From: Neurospora tetrasperma FGSC 2508
Taxonomy: Eukaryota; Ascomycota; Sordariomycetes; Sordariales; Sordariaceae
NCBI RefSeq assembly: GCF_000213175.1
Contig: NW_009799179.1
Span: 2,618,792-2,682,791 of the forward strand
Direction: 5' to 3'
DNA length: 64,000 nucleotides
Shown here: positions 33,750 to 45,906 of the stretch, in pieces
Numbering within the stretch: the first letter of the stretch is position 1
How the letters are laid out: each line of letters starts with the position of its first letter
Position numbers and translations under genes: made by a program
The notes under the pieces: model-generated
Databases searched by the model: none
What the model was told of the DNA's origin: nothing
Seen by the model: the letters and a program-made list of their open reading frames with translations, nothing else

Positions 33750-36690
33750 ATGAACTGGATACTTGAGGCTGGAGATGTCGACCAGGGAAGGTGCAAAGGC
33801 GAGGACTATGTTGGCCCGGGAAACAAGGATACCTGGTACCAGTTTATCATCTCGGTCTCTCTGGGCATCTCGGCCTTTCTAGCTTTTTGCGTGAGTACCT
33901 TACACCCAATTACAGGCGTCATATCATCATCTGCTAACCTACATGTCCCCAATATCCAGGCCCTCCGACCACGATGGAAGTCTCTCTACGCTTCGCGAAA
34001 GCGGGCGTCCATGGTCGACCCCTCGATCGCTCTCCCTCAACTCCCAGATACCTTCTTCGGATGGATGGGCACCCTATATCGCGTCACCGAGCGGCAGGTC
34101 CTCGCCTCGGCCGGCCTTGACGCCTATGTCTTCCTCAACTTCTTTAAGATGGCCATGAAGCTGTTCGTCATCGTCTTCTTCTTCGCCTTGGCCGTTCTTG
34201 AACCCATCAACCGAGCTTTCCCCGATGACCTCAACACGTCAGAGGTTCCGCCCGCCCAAGTCTTTCGCCAGTATACTTACCCGTACGGCCACACAACTCT
34301 TTACGATGACGACCCCGACCAGCCTGATGACAGTTTCAAAAAGAGCAAGCGCTACCTGTGGTCATATCTCGTCTTCACATACTTCTTCACCGGTCTCACG
34401 TTATTCTTGATGAATCGCGAGACCTTCAAGGTCCTCCGTGTGCGTCAGGACTACCTTGGTACACAATCCACCATTACTGACCGGACCTTCCGTTTGTCTG
34501 GGATCCCCAAGGATCTGCGCACAGAGAAAGACATCAAGAATCTGGTAGAGAAGTTGGAAATTGGCAAGGTCGAAAACGTCACCCTGTGCAGGAAGTGGAA
34601 AGAGCTGGACGATTTGATGGACAAGCGACAGGCTATTCTTGCCAAGCTAGAGGAGACATGGATCGCTTACCTGGGCCAGAAACCGGTGCAACTAGCGAGG
34701 GGTCCGCCTCCAAACACGACTGCCAACGGGGATCTTGAGAACGGCCGCCTCATTCCAGATCTTGGGGATGAGGAAGCAGGCGAGACCGGCCGTCTTCTCG
34801 GCAACACCACTTCTGATCTCATCTCGAGCGAGAGACCGCGGCCTCAGACTAGGATTTGGTACGGCTTCCTCCGCCTGCAGAGCCGCAAGACCGATGCTAT
34901 TGACTACTACACGGAGAAACTGCGTGTCTTGGACGACCAGATTCGTGCCGCCAGGAAGAAGCACTATGAGCCGACCGACCTTGCTTTCGTGACCATGGAC
35001 TCTATTGCAGCCTGTCAAATGGCAATTCAGGCGCTCATTGACCCCCATCCTGGCCAGTTGCTAACAAAACCAGCCCCTGCGCCATCCGACATCGAATGGA
35101 GAAACACTTACGCATCGCGCCTCACCAGACGGGTGCGATCCGTTGCAGTGACGCTCTTCGTCGCGTTCCTCACCGTCGTATGGCTTGTCCCAGTTGCCTT
35201 CCTGGCATCTTTCTTGAGCATTTGCACCATTGAGTATTACTTTAAGGGCTTCGCGATGTGGCTCAAACAATATGACCTTGCCAGAGCACTTGTCCAGACC
35301 GGTCTCCCCACAGCCGTTGTGTCGTTGCTCAACGTTGCGGTTCCGTACTTCTACGACTACCTCTCGTACCAACAGGGCATGCTCTCACGCGGTGACGCCG
35401 CCCTCTCCACCATCAGCAAGAACTTCTTCTTCACCTTCTTCAACATTTTCCTCATCTTCACAGTCTTTGGCGCCGTCACCTCTATCATCGATGTTCTGCG
35501 CGAAAGTCTGAAAGACACCACATACATTGCTTACGCCCTGGCCAGCAAGATCGAAAACCTCGGTGTCTTCTACACCAACTTCATCATGCTCCAAGGCATT
35601 GGCCTGTTTCCCTTTCGCCTGCTGCAGTTCGGCAGCGTTTCCCTCTACCCCATCAATCGCCTAGGCGCCAAGACCCCACGCGATTTCGCCCAAATCGTCA
35701 GCCCGCCCATGTTCTACTACGGCTTCTACCTCCCCACCGCCCTGCTCGTCTTCATCCTCTGCCTCGTCTACAGCGCCCTGCCACAGGGCTACAAGGTCGT
35801 CGGCCTCGGTGTCGCCTACTTCACCCTCGGCTACTTCACCTACAAGTACCAGCTCCTGTACGCCATGGAGCAGCCCGCGCACGCCACCGGTGGCGCCTGG
35901 AACATGATCTGCTACCGCATCATGCTCGGCCTACTGGTCTTCCAGCTGACCATGTCGGGCTACCTCGCACTTCGCAAGGCATTTACCGCCGCTCTGCTCG
36001 TCTCCCCGTTGCTAATTATCACGGTCTGGTACGGGTATTCGTTCCGTCGCCACTTTGAGCCGCTCACCAAGTTCATTGCGCTGCGGAGTATCAAGCGCGG
36101 CGAGGACATTGGGGAAAATGCGATTTTGGATGAAGATCTAGATGGCGAAGGGGCGGAGACGAGGGAACGCATTAGGAGGGGGAGTACTTTGGATGAAGAC
36201 AAGGAGAAGGGGGCCAAGTTTGTCAATCCGAACCTTGTGAAACCGTATGTTTTCTTTTTCTTTCTTTTTTGTTAATCTCTTCCCTGCACTGCTTGTACAT
36301 CCTCGCTAACACACCCCCAACAGCCTCGAACAACCCTGGATTTTCAAAGACGCCCCACCACTGCTCTACCCCTCCTCCAGCCTTTCTGATGTGGAAGACC
36401 GCTACACAGACGAGGAGCCTAACTCCGGGGGCGGTAGTGACGTCTACTCGGGCTCTCGACGTCCCACTCGCAACGCTAACGGCCTTCGTGTCGAGACCTC
36501 GCGCGGTAGTTCGCAGAGTCGCGCAGACAGTGGTGGTGGTTATGCAGACCTATTAGGCGCGGATATGTACACCGGCCTTGGTAGGGGAGGAGAGAGGACG
36601 CCCCGGACTCCGGCTGCTGACACGCCGAGGAGTAACGCATCGAGTGCGGCAAGTCTTGGTGATACCCATATATGGAGAGACGGGTTCTGA
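33750..36690 (+). CDS. CSC1/OSCA/TMEM63-type stress-gated cation channel (Phm7/Rsn1 family)
   Basis: Three-exon model: 33750-33890, 33960-36244 and 36324-36690; 930 aa in phase. It is a multi-pass membrane protein of the family that includes yeast Csc1, Phm7 and Rsn1, which are calcium-permeable or mechanosensitive cation channels. The order is an N-terminal span ISVSLGISAFLAFC, spans in VFLNFFKMAMKLFVIVFFFA and YLVFTYFFTGLTLFLM, and a large cytosolic RRM-like domain (TDRTFRLSGIPKDLRTEKDIKNL...). It continues with VTMDSIAACQMA, a hydrophobic core with many spans (AVTLFVAFLTVVWLVPVAFL to GYLALRKAFTAALLVSPLL), and a charged, Ser-rich C-terminal tail of about 200 aa. The first intron is 69 bp, in frame and free of stops, so its position rests on splice consensus (GTGAGT, CTAAC, TCCAG). 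It converges with MSH4. Confidence 0.9.
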
Positions 36691-37471
36691 ATCTGAGCTA
36701 GAAAAGAGAGAGAAAAGAAAAAGAAAGTCGATGATTGATATGATGAAAGAAAAAGGAGGGTGTTGTTGTATTCCATCGGATTGTTTGTTTGGTGTTGTTG
36801 TTGTTGCAGCTCGCTGCTGCTGCTGATGGTCATTGTACTGTTTCTCTTTCTTTCTCTTTTTTCTTTTTCTTTTTTCTCTCTCCTGCCTTTTTGGTTGGTT
36901 CTGGGTCGTTGGGGCGGCGTAGTTGTCACTTTTTGTTTTATTCCTTTCTTTTCGCTTTAGACATGAGATATGAGAAACATACATCATTCTTACAACAAAA
37001 GCTCTCCATATGGGGCGTGGGTGTTATATACCATTTACACATTGCAGACATTGCTACCGATGATATAAACTAGATGGGCTGATGGTCGTCTAAATGCCCA
37101 AAGTGGAACACTTCCTTGCTCATATACTTTCATCAAAGATGGACCTTAGGGTGTCTTATACCTAATATTCATTGGGATGCAAAGCGCCGTGAATACCGCT
37201 AAACTTAATGGTGTCTTGCTGTAACGTGCCATGCTTTGAGGCTACTCGCCGCGGATGTCAAACTCACTGCACAAGAAAGCGCTCATGTCATTTTACTTTT
37301 TCTTTTTTTTTTTTTTTTTTTTTTTTCTGATCCGACAGCTACATCTACAAACTATTTCCCACTCGTCCTTGTATTCGGAACAAAGTGTTTACAAGTGAGC
37401 AAGTAATTTCCGACCGATATCCGGCAACCTTTTGACCTTCAAAATGTTCAAACCCCCTTCACCTTTCTGGA
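36691..37471. other. Convergent intergenic region with poly-T
   Basis: 3' flanks of the CSC1-like gene (+) and MSH4 (-). Purine-rich and T-rich stretches follow the first stop, and there is a 24-base T run at 37303-37326. No gene was seen. Confidence 0.5.
37303..37326. repeat. Poly-T (24)
   Basis: Uninterrupted T-run in the region between convergent genes, about 150 bp past the MSH4 stop on the MSH4 transcript side. Confidence 0.85.
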
Positions 37472-40400
37472 CTAATCTTCCTTCCTCCGCTTCTGTCTTC
37501 CTTCACGTTCTGCATCACTCTCGGCTCCAGCACCTTCTCCTTCCTCGCCCCCATCATTCTCAGCAGCAGGCCGCTTTCGTCCACCTTGACTAACGTCCAT
37601 AACCTTATCAGCTTCTTCAGGACGGCCTTCACCGACCTCTCCAGCATTCTCATCAACTTCTTCCGCCTCATCGTTTTCCTCTCCCTCCTCAACACCAAAC
37701 CACCTAAGCGTGAACTCGGTCTGCAATCTCCGAAGGTACGAACCCAAGGCGGCATCGTCCATGGTCGAGTCGAGGGCTTGTTTCATAACAACAGGCAAAG
37801 CTAGCGTGAGCTTCCTTTGTCTAGCCTCCCTTCCCTTTTCTCCACTCTGCGGTGGCCTTTGACCCTCACGCAAGGCTTTCAGAACCTCCTCAGCGTTGTC
37901 CACTATGGATGCAGGAAGAACGCAGCGCGCTAGTTCGATGCCGTAGTCCTCATTCTGCACGGGACCTCCGGCGAGAGTGTGTGGCAGTGTGATCTGGGTG
38001 ATTTGGCCTACTGCTTGGCTTTGGCCTTGGAAGTGAACGTTCAAGACATCTCTCGGATAGATTTTGTTCAAAAGTTGAGCTAGTACGACTGAGATTAGCT
38101 GTGAATCAACGAAGAGAGACGCTCTTTGAACCTACGAATACGTGTGAAATGCGTTGCAAAAAAGACACGTGGTTTCATCTTGATTAACTTCTCGATGATA
38201 GCAATGGCGAGAGCCTGACCGTCTTTTGGAGAAGTTCCCCGGCCAAGCTCGTCCATGATGATCATGCTTTGTGCTGTGGCTTGCCTAGACATCCCGTTAG
38301 ATCATTTACTTCGAGCTTTTGTAGGGGAGGAAAGGATACCTACCTCAAGATGACATTCGTCTCCCTCATCTCCACACCAAATGTTCCCAGGTTATTCTCA
38401 GGCGCATCGTCCGTGGAGACTCTAGCAAAAACTTTGTCACAGATGGAAATGGACGCAAATTGCGCAGGGACAAAGGATCCCATCTGTGCCATGATTTGAA
38501 TGAGGGCAACTGATCGGATGAACGTGCTCTTGCCGCTCATGTTACCGCCAGTGATCACCTGGAAACGTCCGGATTGATCACCAGAATACACGTCGTTGGC
38601 AACATAGTGGTTTGTCCGTGCCTCGACAATTGGATGCCTTGCCTGTTTGATAACCATGCTATCAGTGATCATGGGTCGAACGTAGTCCTGGGTAGTGGCA
38701 GCCTGTGTGAATGAGCAAAGCATATCGAGCAATGCAATAGCATCGCTGATATCGAACATGAGACTCGAATGCTCTTGAAGTCTCCCTTTGAGCTCGATAA
38801 CCAATCTATCGCTCTGCATCGTTGCAATATCTGCCTGGAGCTGAATAGCCCTGCTCCTCTGGAGAAGCTCGGTTGTCTGGCATTTGAAATGCTTTTTATC
38901 CCTAGTGCCGTTAATCATATCGAGACCGGCAATCGAGACCTGCTTCCAGTGGCTGACTTCGCCGGAATTCCCCTTTTGAACGTCGGATTGAGGTTGTATT
39001 TCACGTTCGACATCCGAGTAATCAAACCTGAGCCAATACCGCCGGTTGCTGTCCATGTACAAGTTTGCACGAGTTCCCAAAACCTCTAAACTGCGTCAGT
39101 GATGATAATCTTGATGCAGGGAGATTGACCTACCATTGAACTGGTTGTCTAGCATATCAAAATACTCATTGAGGTCATTCGTAAGAGCTGTGAATGACCT
39201 GCGTGCTTTTCCAAGAACGGAATTACGCACAGCCTGCCGAATAACTATTAGCCCCGTAAACGAAAACCAAGCAGAGATGACTTACTCTGACGGCCCACAT
39301 CCGATTGTTCCTCAATTCTATTGGCTTTTTGCTGTAGGCAGCATCATCTTCTATCATCTCTTCCATGGCCCTTTGAACGGGCTCAGTGTGCTCTGGTGCA
39401 AACCTATCCCTGATCCATCTCAATAGACGGCTTTTGCACCCAGCTGCTTCAAGTATACCATGCAATGCGTCAATGCCACTAAGATACTTCTTCAGCATGA
39501 GTATGGAGTTCAACTCCTGTTCCGCTTTGGTAAGCTCCGCGTGGGTTGGTAGGAGTAGGCCTTGATTTGTACATCCTGGAACGCCTTCTTCCAGAGGCTG
39601 CCGTGGGTTGGGTTGTTCCTGGCTGATCTTTGAAAGAATTAGCATGCTAGAGGGACTGAGAGTGTTAAAAGCAACTTACCCATACGATGACGCGCTCAAA
39701 GTCGATTCGAACAAGCTCTTCGAGTGCTTTGCGCAACTCACGAAAAAGTTCTTCGTTAGTAGACAACTCCTCAACTGATTCATACCGTTCTATAACCTCT
39801 TCCTTGTTTGTACTCGGCTGTAAGAGGGTTGTGCGTAGCAAGCGGTTTCCTTGGGGGGTTTTGGTACTGTTGAGTATACCGAAAAGCGTCGAATTCTTTG
39901 CAGTGGCTCGTCGTGTATTTTGAAGCAGCTCCAACGAGGCAACGGTGGTGCGGTCAATACCCATGGTGTTGAGTGGCTGGATATACCTGATTCGTAACGC
40001 ATTGCTGGCAAAATGAATGTTCAGCTCGTTCTGTACATACTTCATTACCTTGATATAGTTAGCCAACAGTCTTATCTCCACGATGACGCCGATAACTTAC
40101 AGCAGAAAAGGCACAAGGAGTGTAGAAGTTGTTCTCAAGGTCTGACTTGAGAGCAATCACATGATCCCGAAGTGCAAAACGCTCAATCATCCTGAGCCCT
40201 TCTGCCTCACTCCAATGTTCCCTTCCCCAAAGCACTATGGGGACTGCTGGGAAGTCTTGCTCCAGACAAGAAATGAGTAAAGACTTGCTGCTATTGGTGG
40301 TGACGCTGTTGACGACAAGGAACTTTTCCGGCTTTGACGACATCTTCCACAATGTGTCTCCCAGACGCTGATACAAGTACTTGTCATCGTTCAGAATTCT

Positions 40401-41822
40401 GGCTAAATCCACTTGTCCCGTAGTGATATTGATGACGGCAATGCCAACCACTTCCGCAGAGCGACTCTCTGATATAGCACAGATGACGTGATCGTTTTCT
40501 TCAGTACTGACGGTTGGGGCCGATTCTTTCTGTGGAGTTATGATTGAAGAGGAGCCAACTAGGCGGTGTCTTTTCTCAAGGCTTGACTCTTCAGCATCTG
40601 AGTCGGAATCGGAGTCACTCAAGACAGGCGTGGGCAAGGTTGATCTGGTGCTCATTGCTTGAGTCTTGCTAATGCGATCGTACAATGAGGTGCGTGGTAG
40701 GCGTAATGTAGTCTCAGAGGTGTCTCGTTGAGAAAACGAGTTGGATGTACTGCTCCGAGAGCTTGAATGAGAGATCACAGGTGAACTCATCTCTCGAGAG
40801 CCGGGAGTCGTGCCGGGACACTCCTTCAAGCCCTTTAGAGGAGCCCTACTCGAGTACTTGGCTCTGGGAATACTTGCGCCGCGGCCATTTCCCTGTTCTT
40901 CTCCCCTATACCGATGATAGGAAGACGAGCTTGTGGTACCAAGGGGAGATGGGTGTACATTTTGCACACTGGGTGTTCTGGGGATGTCGCGACGCGCACC
41001 CATATTTGAGCGTCGTGACTTCACAGGAGTAGAATTTTGTGTGCTCGTGCTGGCTGGCCGGCTTAGCGGTAACCGTCTGTGTTGGCGTCCATTATGGGTT
41101 CTGGGAGAGCTTGAAGCTGAAGTATTGCCAAAATAAGGGGAGCTGCAAAAATCTCTTCTAGGCTCTTCTCTGATTGATGAGCTTTCGGTGACACGGCGCT
41201 GGGGCGTGATGTGTGCTGGTCCTGATCCAGGACCCCAAGATTTTGTTGCTGTGATGTTCTCAAAAGCAAGATATGGGTAACTCGCTCCGGCGAAGTTTCC
41301 GTTGGACCTCGGGTTATAGCTGTGCTCGGGGCCATACCCGGGTTGATAGCTGAATTCAGGCTTACGGGGATCGGATATGGGAGTGTGGGGAGCGTAGGTG
41401 TTGACGGGGTGCAAGGCGTAGTTGCCTGTCACATAGAAGTCAGCTCCTTGCCACTAGTTTTCTTCATTTGATAGGTTTGACTCTAGACTTGATGTCGTAC
41501 CATGGGTATCAGGCAAGTAGCGCTGATGACTCTGGGAAACAGGGTATCCGTGTGGGACCTGCCTGCCTCTAGGATCCTGCCAGTTATACTGGGTGGGAGG
41601 GCAAGTTGGCAGCTGTGGATGTGGGAGCGGCTCTGGGATCATGGTAGTATGAAGGGGCGGCCTGGACTTGATAACAACATCATCCATGAGCGCTGATCCC
41701 CTTGCAAAGGTTTGATGGCGTGGCTCGCTTCCGATGGCAGCACCGGACAAGGCTCTCCTGCGGTAGTCATCGGACAGGAGGCGAGGAAACCGACCCTGGT
41801 GCGCGTGGAAGTCCTCTCCCAT
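37472..41822 (-). CDS. msh4: MutS homologue MSH4 (meiotic recombination)
   Basis: Eight-exon model: 41822-41501, 41425-40101, 40048-39680, 39627-39286, 39233-39134, 39085-38344, 38284-38136 and 38088-37472; 1321 aa in phase. It works in the nucleus with Msh5 to stabilise recombination intermediates and promote meiotic crossovers. The mismatch-recognition domain I is missing, as in other MSH4 proteins. The MutS core starts near [29 protein letters not shown]. Walker [10 protein letters not shown] lies at about 999-1007, [17 protein letters not shown] follows, and Walker [13 protein letters not shown] has Asp-Glu at about 1078-1079, followed by FFATHF. About 440 Ser/Pro/Arg-rich residues precede the core and an acidic tail ending KRRKED follows, so it is far longer than yeast Msh4 (878 aa). 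The last intron boundary (38135-38089) is the least certain; a donor 6 bp upstream also keeps frame. Confidence 0.9.
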
Positions 41823-42410
41823 GGCGCCGGAATTAATGGGACTGCTGTCAATAGGTCAAGGTGAGGGCGAATGGGAGTTGTTCAGTTGTTTTGTGACTGG
41901 TTGTTGACCTTTGAGTGAGAATCTGGGGAAAGTGTTGCGACGATGAACGCGTCTTGGACTGGGAAGAGCGCAAAGTCAACACTGCCATGAATTGGAAGCA
42001 GAGGGGAAATCCAGCGTATGGCGCATAACGTAGTTTTCATAAGTGCGGGTAAGGAAGGTGGATGGAAGGAAGGAGCGCCCGGGTTGGTTCAACTTTGTGC
42101 TTTCGATGCTCCCGTCTACTTAACGTTATGCGCCTTCCTAGAATCCCACTTCAAATACCTATGGCACACCAAAAAGAGGGCCAAAAGGACACGCCTGCAT
42201 TCGCTCCTTCCTCTCAGTACCCATGTAATGAACTGATGTCCAGCTGACTTCTTGTAATGAGACCAATGATCATAATCCTCCACTTCCACCTCTACTGGTC
42301 CCCGTCTTGTCGGCAACTTCTTGTTCGGTGTGGCTCTCTGACATGATGGGAGACTGACAAAGCTCAGTTCAGAATAGACATCGCCAAACCGAACATCTTT
42401 CAATGTCCCT
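41823..42410. other. MSH4 upstream / HAK downstream spacer
   Basis: 588 bp between the MSH4 start and the HAK stop, both on the minus strand. It should hold the MSH4 promoter and the HAK 3' UTR. No gene or repeat of note. Confidence 0.5.
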
Positions 42411-45132
42411 TCATATCTCCTTGACGAAGCCTACCTCGACCAGACGATCCATCGCCAACTGCAGATTCGCAATCTTTGCCCGGGTGTTGTCCCTGATCCA
42501 CAGAAACACCGACAACATGAACCTTCGAGCAATCGGTGCACCCGTCTTGATTCGCATCTGTTCCTTTCCGACCACGTACAGAATCTTGGAAGCATACGCG
42601 CGGTCAAGACGAGCCAATTCTGCCGCCGCCTCTTCATCACGGAGCTCGACGGGGAGTAGCACACCATCAGGACCCGATGCCCCTGATGATTCTGTCCGGT
42701 GAGAAGTCTCCCCCTTTGCAGCCTCCTGTTCCCCTTCGCAGTCCGTATCCTCACCTGTCCTCAACTTCTCTAACGCTCTCATCCTCTCCGTAGCCTGTCG
42801 CACTACAAACCGCCTGATTTGTTCGTAGATCAAAGCGGCCAAGTCAGGACTTATCACCTGATCCATGAAACCATGCTTGATCACCAGCCTATAACACCCT
42901 GGCACCGCAGTGACATGCGACACAGCATACCGCTCCTCGGGCAACACCGTCGGCGCCTCAACTGGATGCAGATGGAAGAACACCGCCACCTCCGGAATCG
43001 CGACAAACTTGGTCACATAGTGCGTGAACACCGCAGGCGTCATCACGCCTGTCTTGTCAAAGAAGATGCCAAACCCACGAAGTGAACTGAGCGGGTCGCC
43101 GCCCCATACTGGCTGCAACCGTAGCCGACCACCCTCGTTTTTGTCCTTGACAATAAGATGCGACGGCTTGAACCGGTCTTCGGCCTCGGCGCGCCACTGA
43201 TTCTCCTTGCCGAAGCGCCACAGCAGAAACAGCGAGGTCAGAATGCCGGAAAGCGTGAGCGTAAACCAGGCGCCCTCGGGGACCTTGATCAGTGCCGCCG
43301 AGAGGTACAATCCGTCGACGGAGGCAAAGACCAGCCAGGGAACGAACACCAGGAAGGGCGAGAGCTTCCACACAATGAGGGAAACAAGAGTGACCATGCA
43401 GGTATCGAAGAAGGTGACAAACATAACGCAGACGCCGTAAGCATTGCCGAGCTTGACGGTGTCGCCGTAGACGGCCGTGACAAGGATTGCGCCGAGCATA
43501 AGTAGCCAGTTCACAAAGGGCACGTAGATCTGCCCGTGGAAGGTCTGTGAGGTGTGCACCACTTTGACTTGCGGACAGTAGGAAAGCTTCATGATCTGAC
43601 TGATGAGCTGGAAGGTTGCCGTAATCATGGCTTGGCTGGCTACTATGGCAGCAAGAATGGCGATGACCAGACTTGGGTACAGGGTTCCTGGAGGAGCCGC
43701 GTTAAAGAAGGGGTTCGTGTAGGCGTCCGGGTGGTGACTGATGTAGGCTGCTTGTCCGATATATGCCAACAGCAAGCAGGGGTAGGTGTAGCACATCCAG
43801 CTCAGTTGGATGGCATGAAGACTAAAGGCTCCTAGGTCGGCAAACAAAGCCTCGACGCCAGTGAAGGACAGAAGAACACCGCCAAGCATCCTCCAAGCGC
43901 GCTTTTTATGCTCGATAAAGAACTGAAAGGCAAAGTAGGGGCTGAAAGCTTTCAAAACCGTCCAGTCAAATGTGACCAGGTTGTAGATGCCAAAGGAGAA
44001 GTTTAACCCGAGCCAGACGATGACGATGGGCGCAAATGTGGTTGCAATTTTCGATGTACCGAGTGGCTGAATCAGAAACAGAAGCACCAAAATGCCGCAC
44101 GTTGTGCCGGTGACGGTGGACTTTGAAATATCAGGCTTGACAACGGATAATCCCTGGACGGCTCCGAGGACCGACTGAGCCGGGGTCAAGACGCCGTCGG
44201 ACATGACCATGGAGACGGCAAGGACGCCAATGATTTTGAGCAAAACGTGGGTGAACCTGCTCCCCTCGAGTTTGGCGCGCAAACTGCGGGTAGGGGGTTT
44301 GAGGTCGTTGGTTAGATGTCTTTCCATCCGCACAGTCACTTGTTCTCGCGGGTCGCGCTCGGTGATGTTGGCCTGCATTTATTAGCAACCCCCCCGGGAA
44401 ATGAAGGGCTTGCTTGTACTTACAAATCTGGTAAGCAACGAATAGCAGCTAAAGGTACCACCTTCGCCCTCATTATCCGCATGGAGAATGACAAAGATGT
44501 ACTTGAACGTGACGAGGATGGTGATGGACCAGATGACGACCGAGAGGACTTGGAGTAAATCCCTGTGGGTGGGCGGAGCAGTAAACGTTGACGAGAACAC
44601 GTAGAGCGGACTGTACCAGAGACATAGGGGTGGTTAGATCGTCTTCAACAGGGTAAACAAGAAAAGAAAAAAAAAAGGTATCTGGGTACATCACTCACCT
44701 TGTTCCGATATCTCCATAAATCACACCAACAGACTGGTATGCCAACCAAAGCAAAGTTCGTCCCTTAAACACCTGCTTCTTCTTCTCATATCCGCCCCGC
44801 CAATCATCTCCCTCTTCGATATCAAGATGCGATTGTGATGTGGTGTCATTGTCGTGCGAAGAGCGACTATCAGCCGGTCTTTTTCCGCGAGAGATGATGC
44901 TGCGAGGGTTGAAAACGCCTCCGACTAGCTCGGGGCGGTGGCAACTGGACATGGAGCTACCTCGCGAACGAAAGTTCACGCCGGTTGAGACACCGGTTGC
45001 ATGTTCTCGGCTGGCTCGGTCGGGATCATTGGTGTCTTTAGGGGGGAAGGATGGTTCTTCGATTCTGATGGTGGTCGTGTTGTTGGTGGGACCCGAACTT
45101 GGTTTGGGGGCTGCTGTAGTGTCGTTGTCCAT
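42411..45132 (-). CDS. hak-1: HAK/KUP/KT high-affinity potassium transporter
   Basis: Three-exon model: 45132-44699, 44610-44424 and 44372-42411; 860 aa in phase, close to the length I recall for Neurospora HAK1. It is a plasma-membrane potassium transporter for high-affinity uptake. The first junction lies inside the hallmark VGVIYGDIGTSPLYV (about 135-149). The family segments SDGVLTPAQSVLGAVQGL, GVEALFADLGAFS, ASQAMITATFQLISQIMKLSYCPQVKVVHTS and FGKENQWR follow over about 12 spans, and a cytosolic C-terminal domain (MTPAVFTHYVTKFVAIPEVAVF) is present. The N-terminus is a Ser/Thr-rich cytosolic region of about 120 aa. I start at MDNDTTAAP (45132); an in-frame ATG at 45237 would add 35 residues without support. 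In fungi these genes are induced by potassium starvation; no regulatory site was identified here. Confidence 0.93.
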
Positions 45133-45256
45133 CTTTTCAGGACTGAAGAAATGGAAGTGTGAGGTCAATTGAGATGGAAAGAGACGTGCCGTAAGGGACG
45201 TAAGTAAGGGGGGACCCTGCAAAGGATCTGGATACACCTAGATAGATCGATGAGTG

Positions 45257-45274
45257 TAGGTAGGTAGGTAGGTA
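45257..45274. repeat. (TAGG)n microsatellite
   Basis: 18 bp of perfect TAGG repeats, about 130 bp upstream of the HAK start. Related TAGGTAGGTAG words recur around 45615-45645. Confidence 0.85.
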
Positions 45275-45890
45275 TGGAGAAAAAGAACCAAGCGCAGGCG
45301 TTGGAAAGCACGACCACCACCCACACACAAAGACTTCGAAAAGCAAAAGAGGCGGGGGTTCTACTCTTCGCTTAAAGGGCCCTCACAAGTTGAAGCAGCT
45401 CGATACAGCTCCCTCGGCCAGTTATATAGTCGGGGATCACTCGTATCTGGTGGAAGGATGGCAAAGACGAAGAATAAGAGGCCAACCAGTCCCGCTAACA
45501 GGGAGAGGCTCCCGTCAAACCCTGTCATCCTCTGTGAACGTGAGCCGACGTCCAGTCTTGGAGGAGCGATAAGCGTTGTGCTCGAAAAAGCTACCTAGCC
45601 TGCCCGGCTGGTTTGGAGGTAAGGTAGGTAGGTAGTAGGCAGGTAGCTAAGGCAGGGATGATAAGAGGAGGTCCGGCCGTCGTCGTGAGGGGGGCGCACA
45701 AGGCAGGGTATCGATCGGACAGGGATATCAGCGCCGGATATTCGTGGTATTGTGAAACGCCTCTTTTTTTCTTTTTTTTCTTTTTTTTTGTTGCATGGGG
45801 TGGTGAGAAGGGTAACTTGCCCGCATTTGGGAGATTCCAGTTCGCGGTCCCGACCTATCAGAGCATTGGACAGCTGACATGACAGAGAGC

Positions 45891-45906
45891 TGACTGACTG
45901 ACTGAC
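45891..45906. repeat. (TGAC)4 microsatellite
   Basis: Four TGAC units in non-coding sequence upstream of the HAK gene. Confidence 0.85.
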
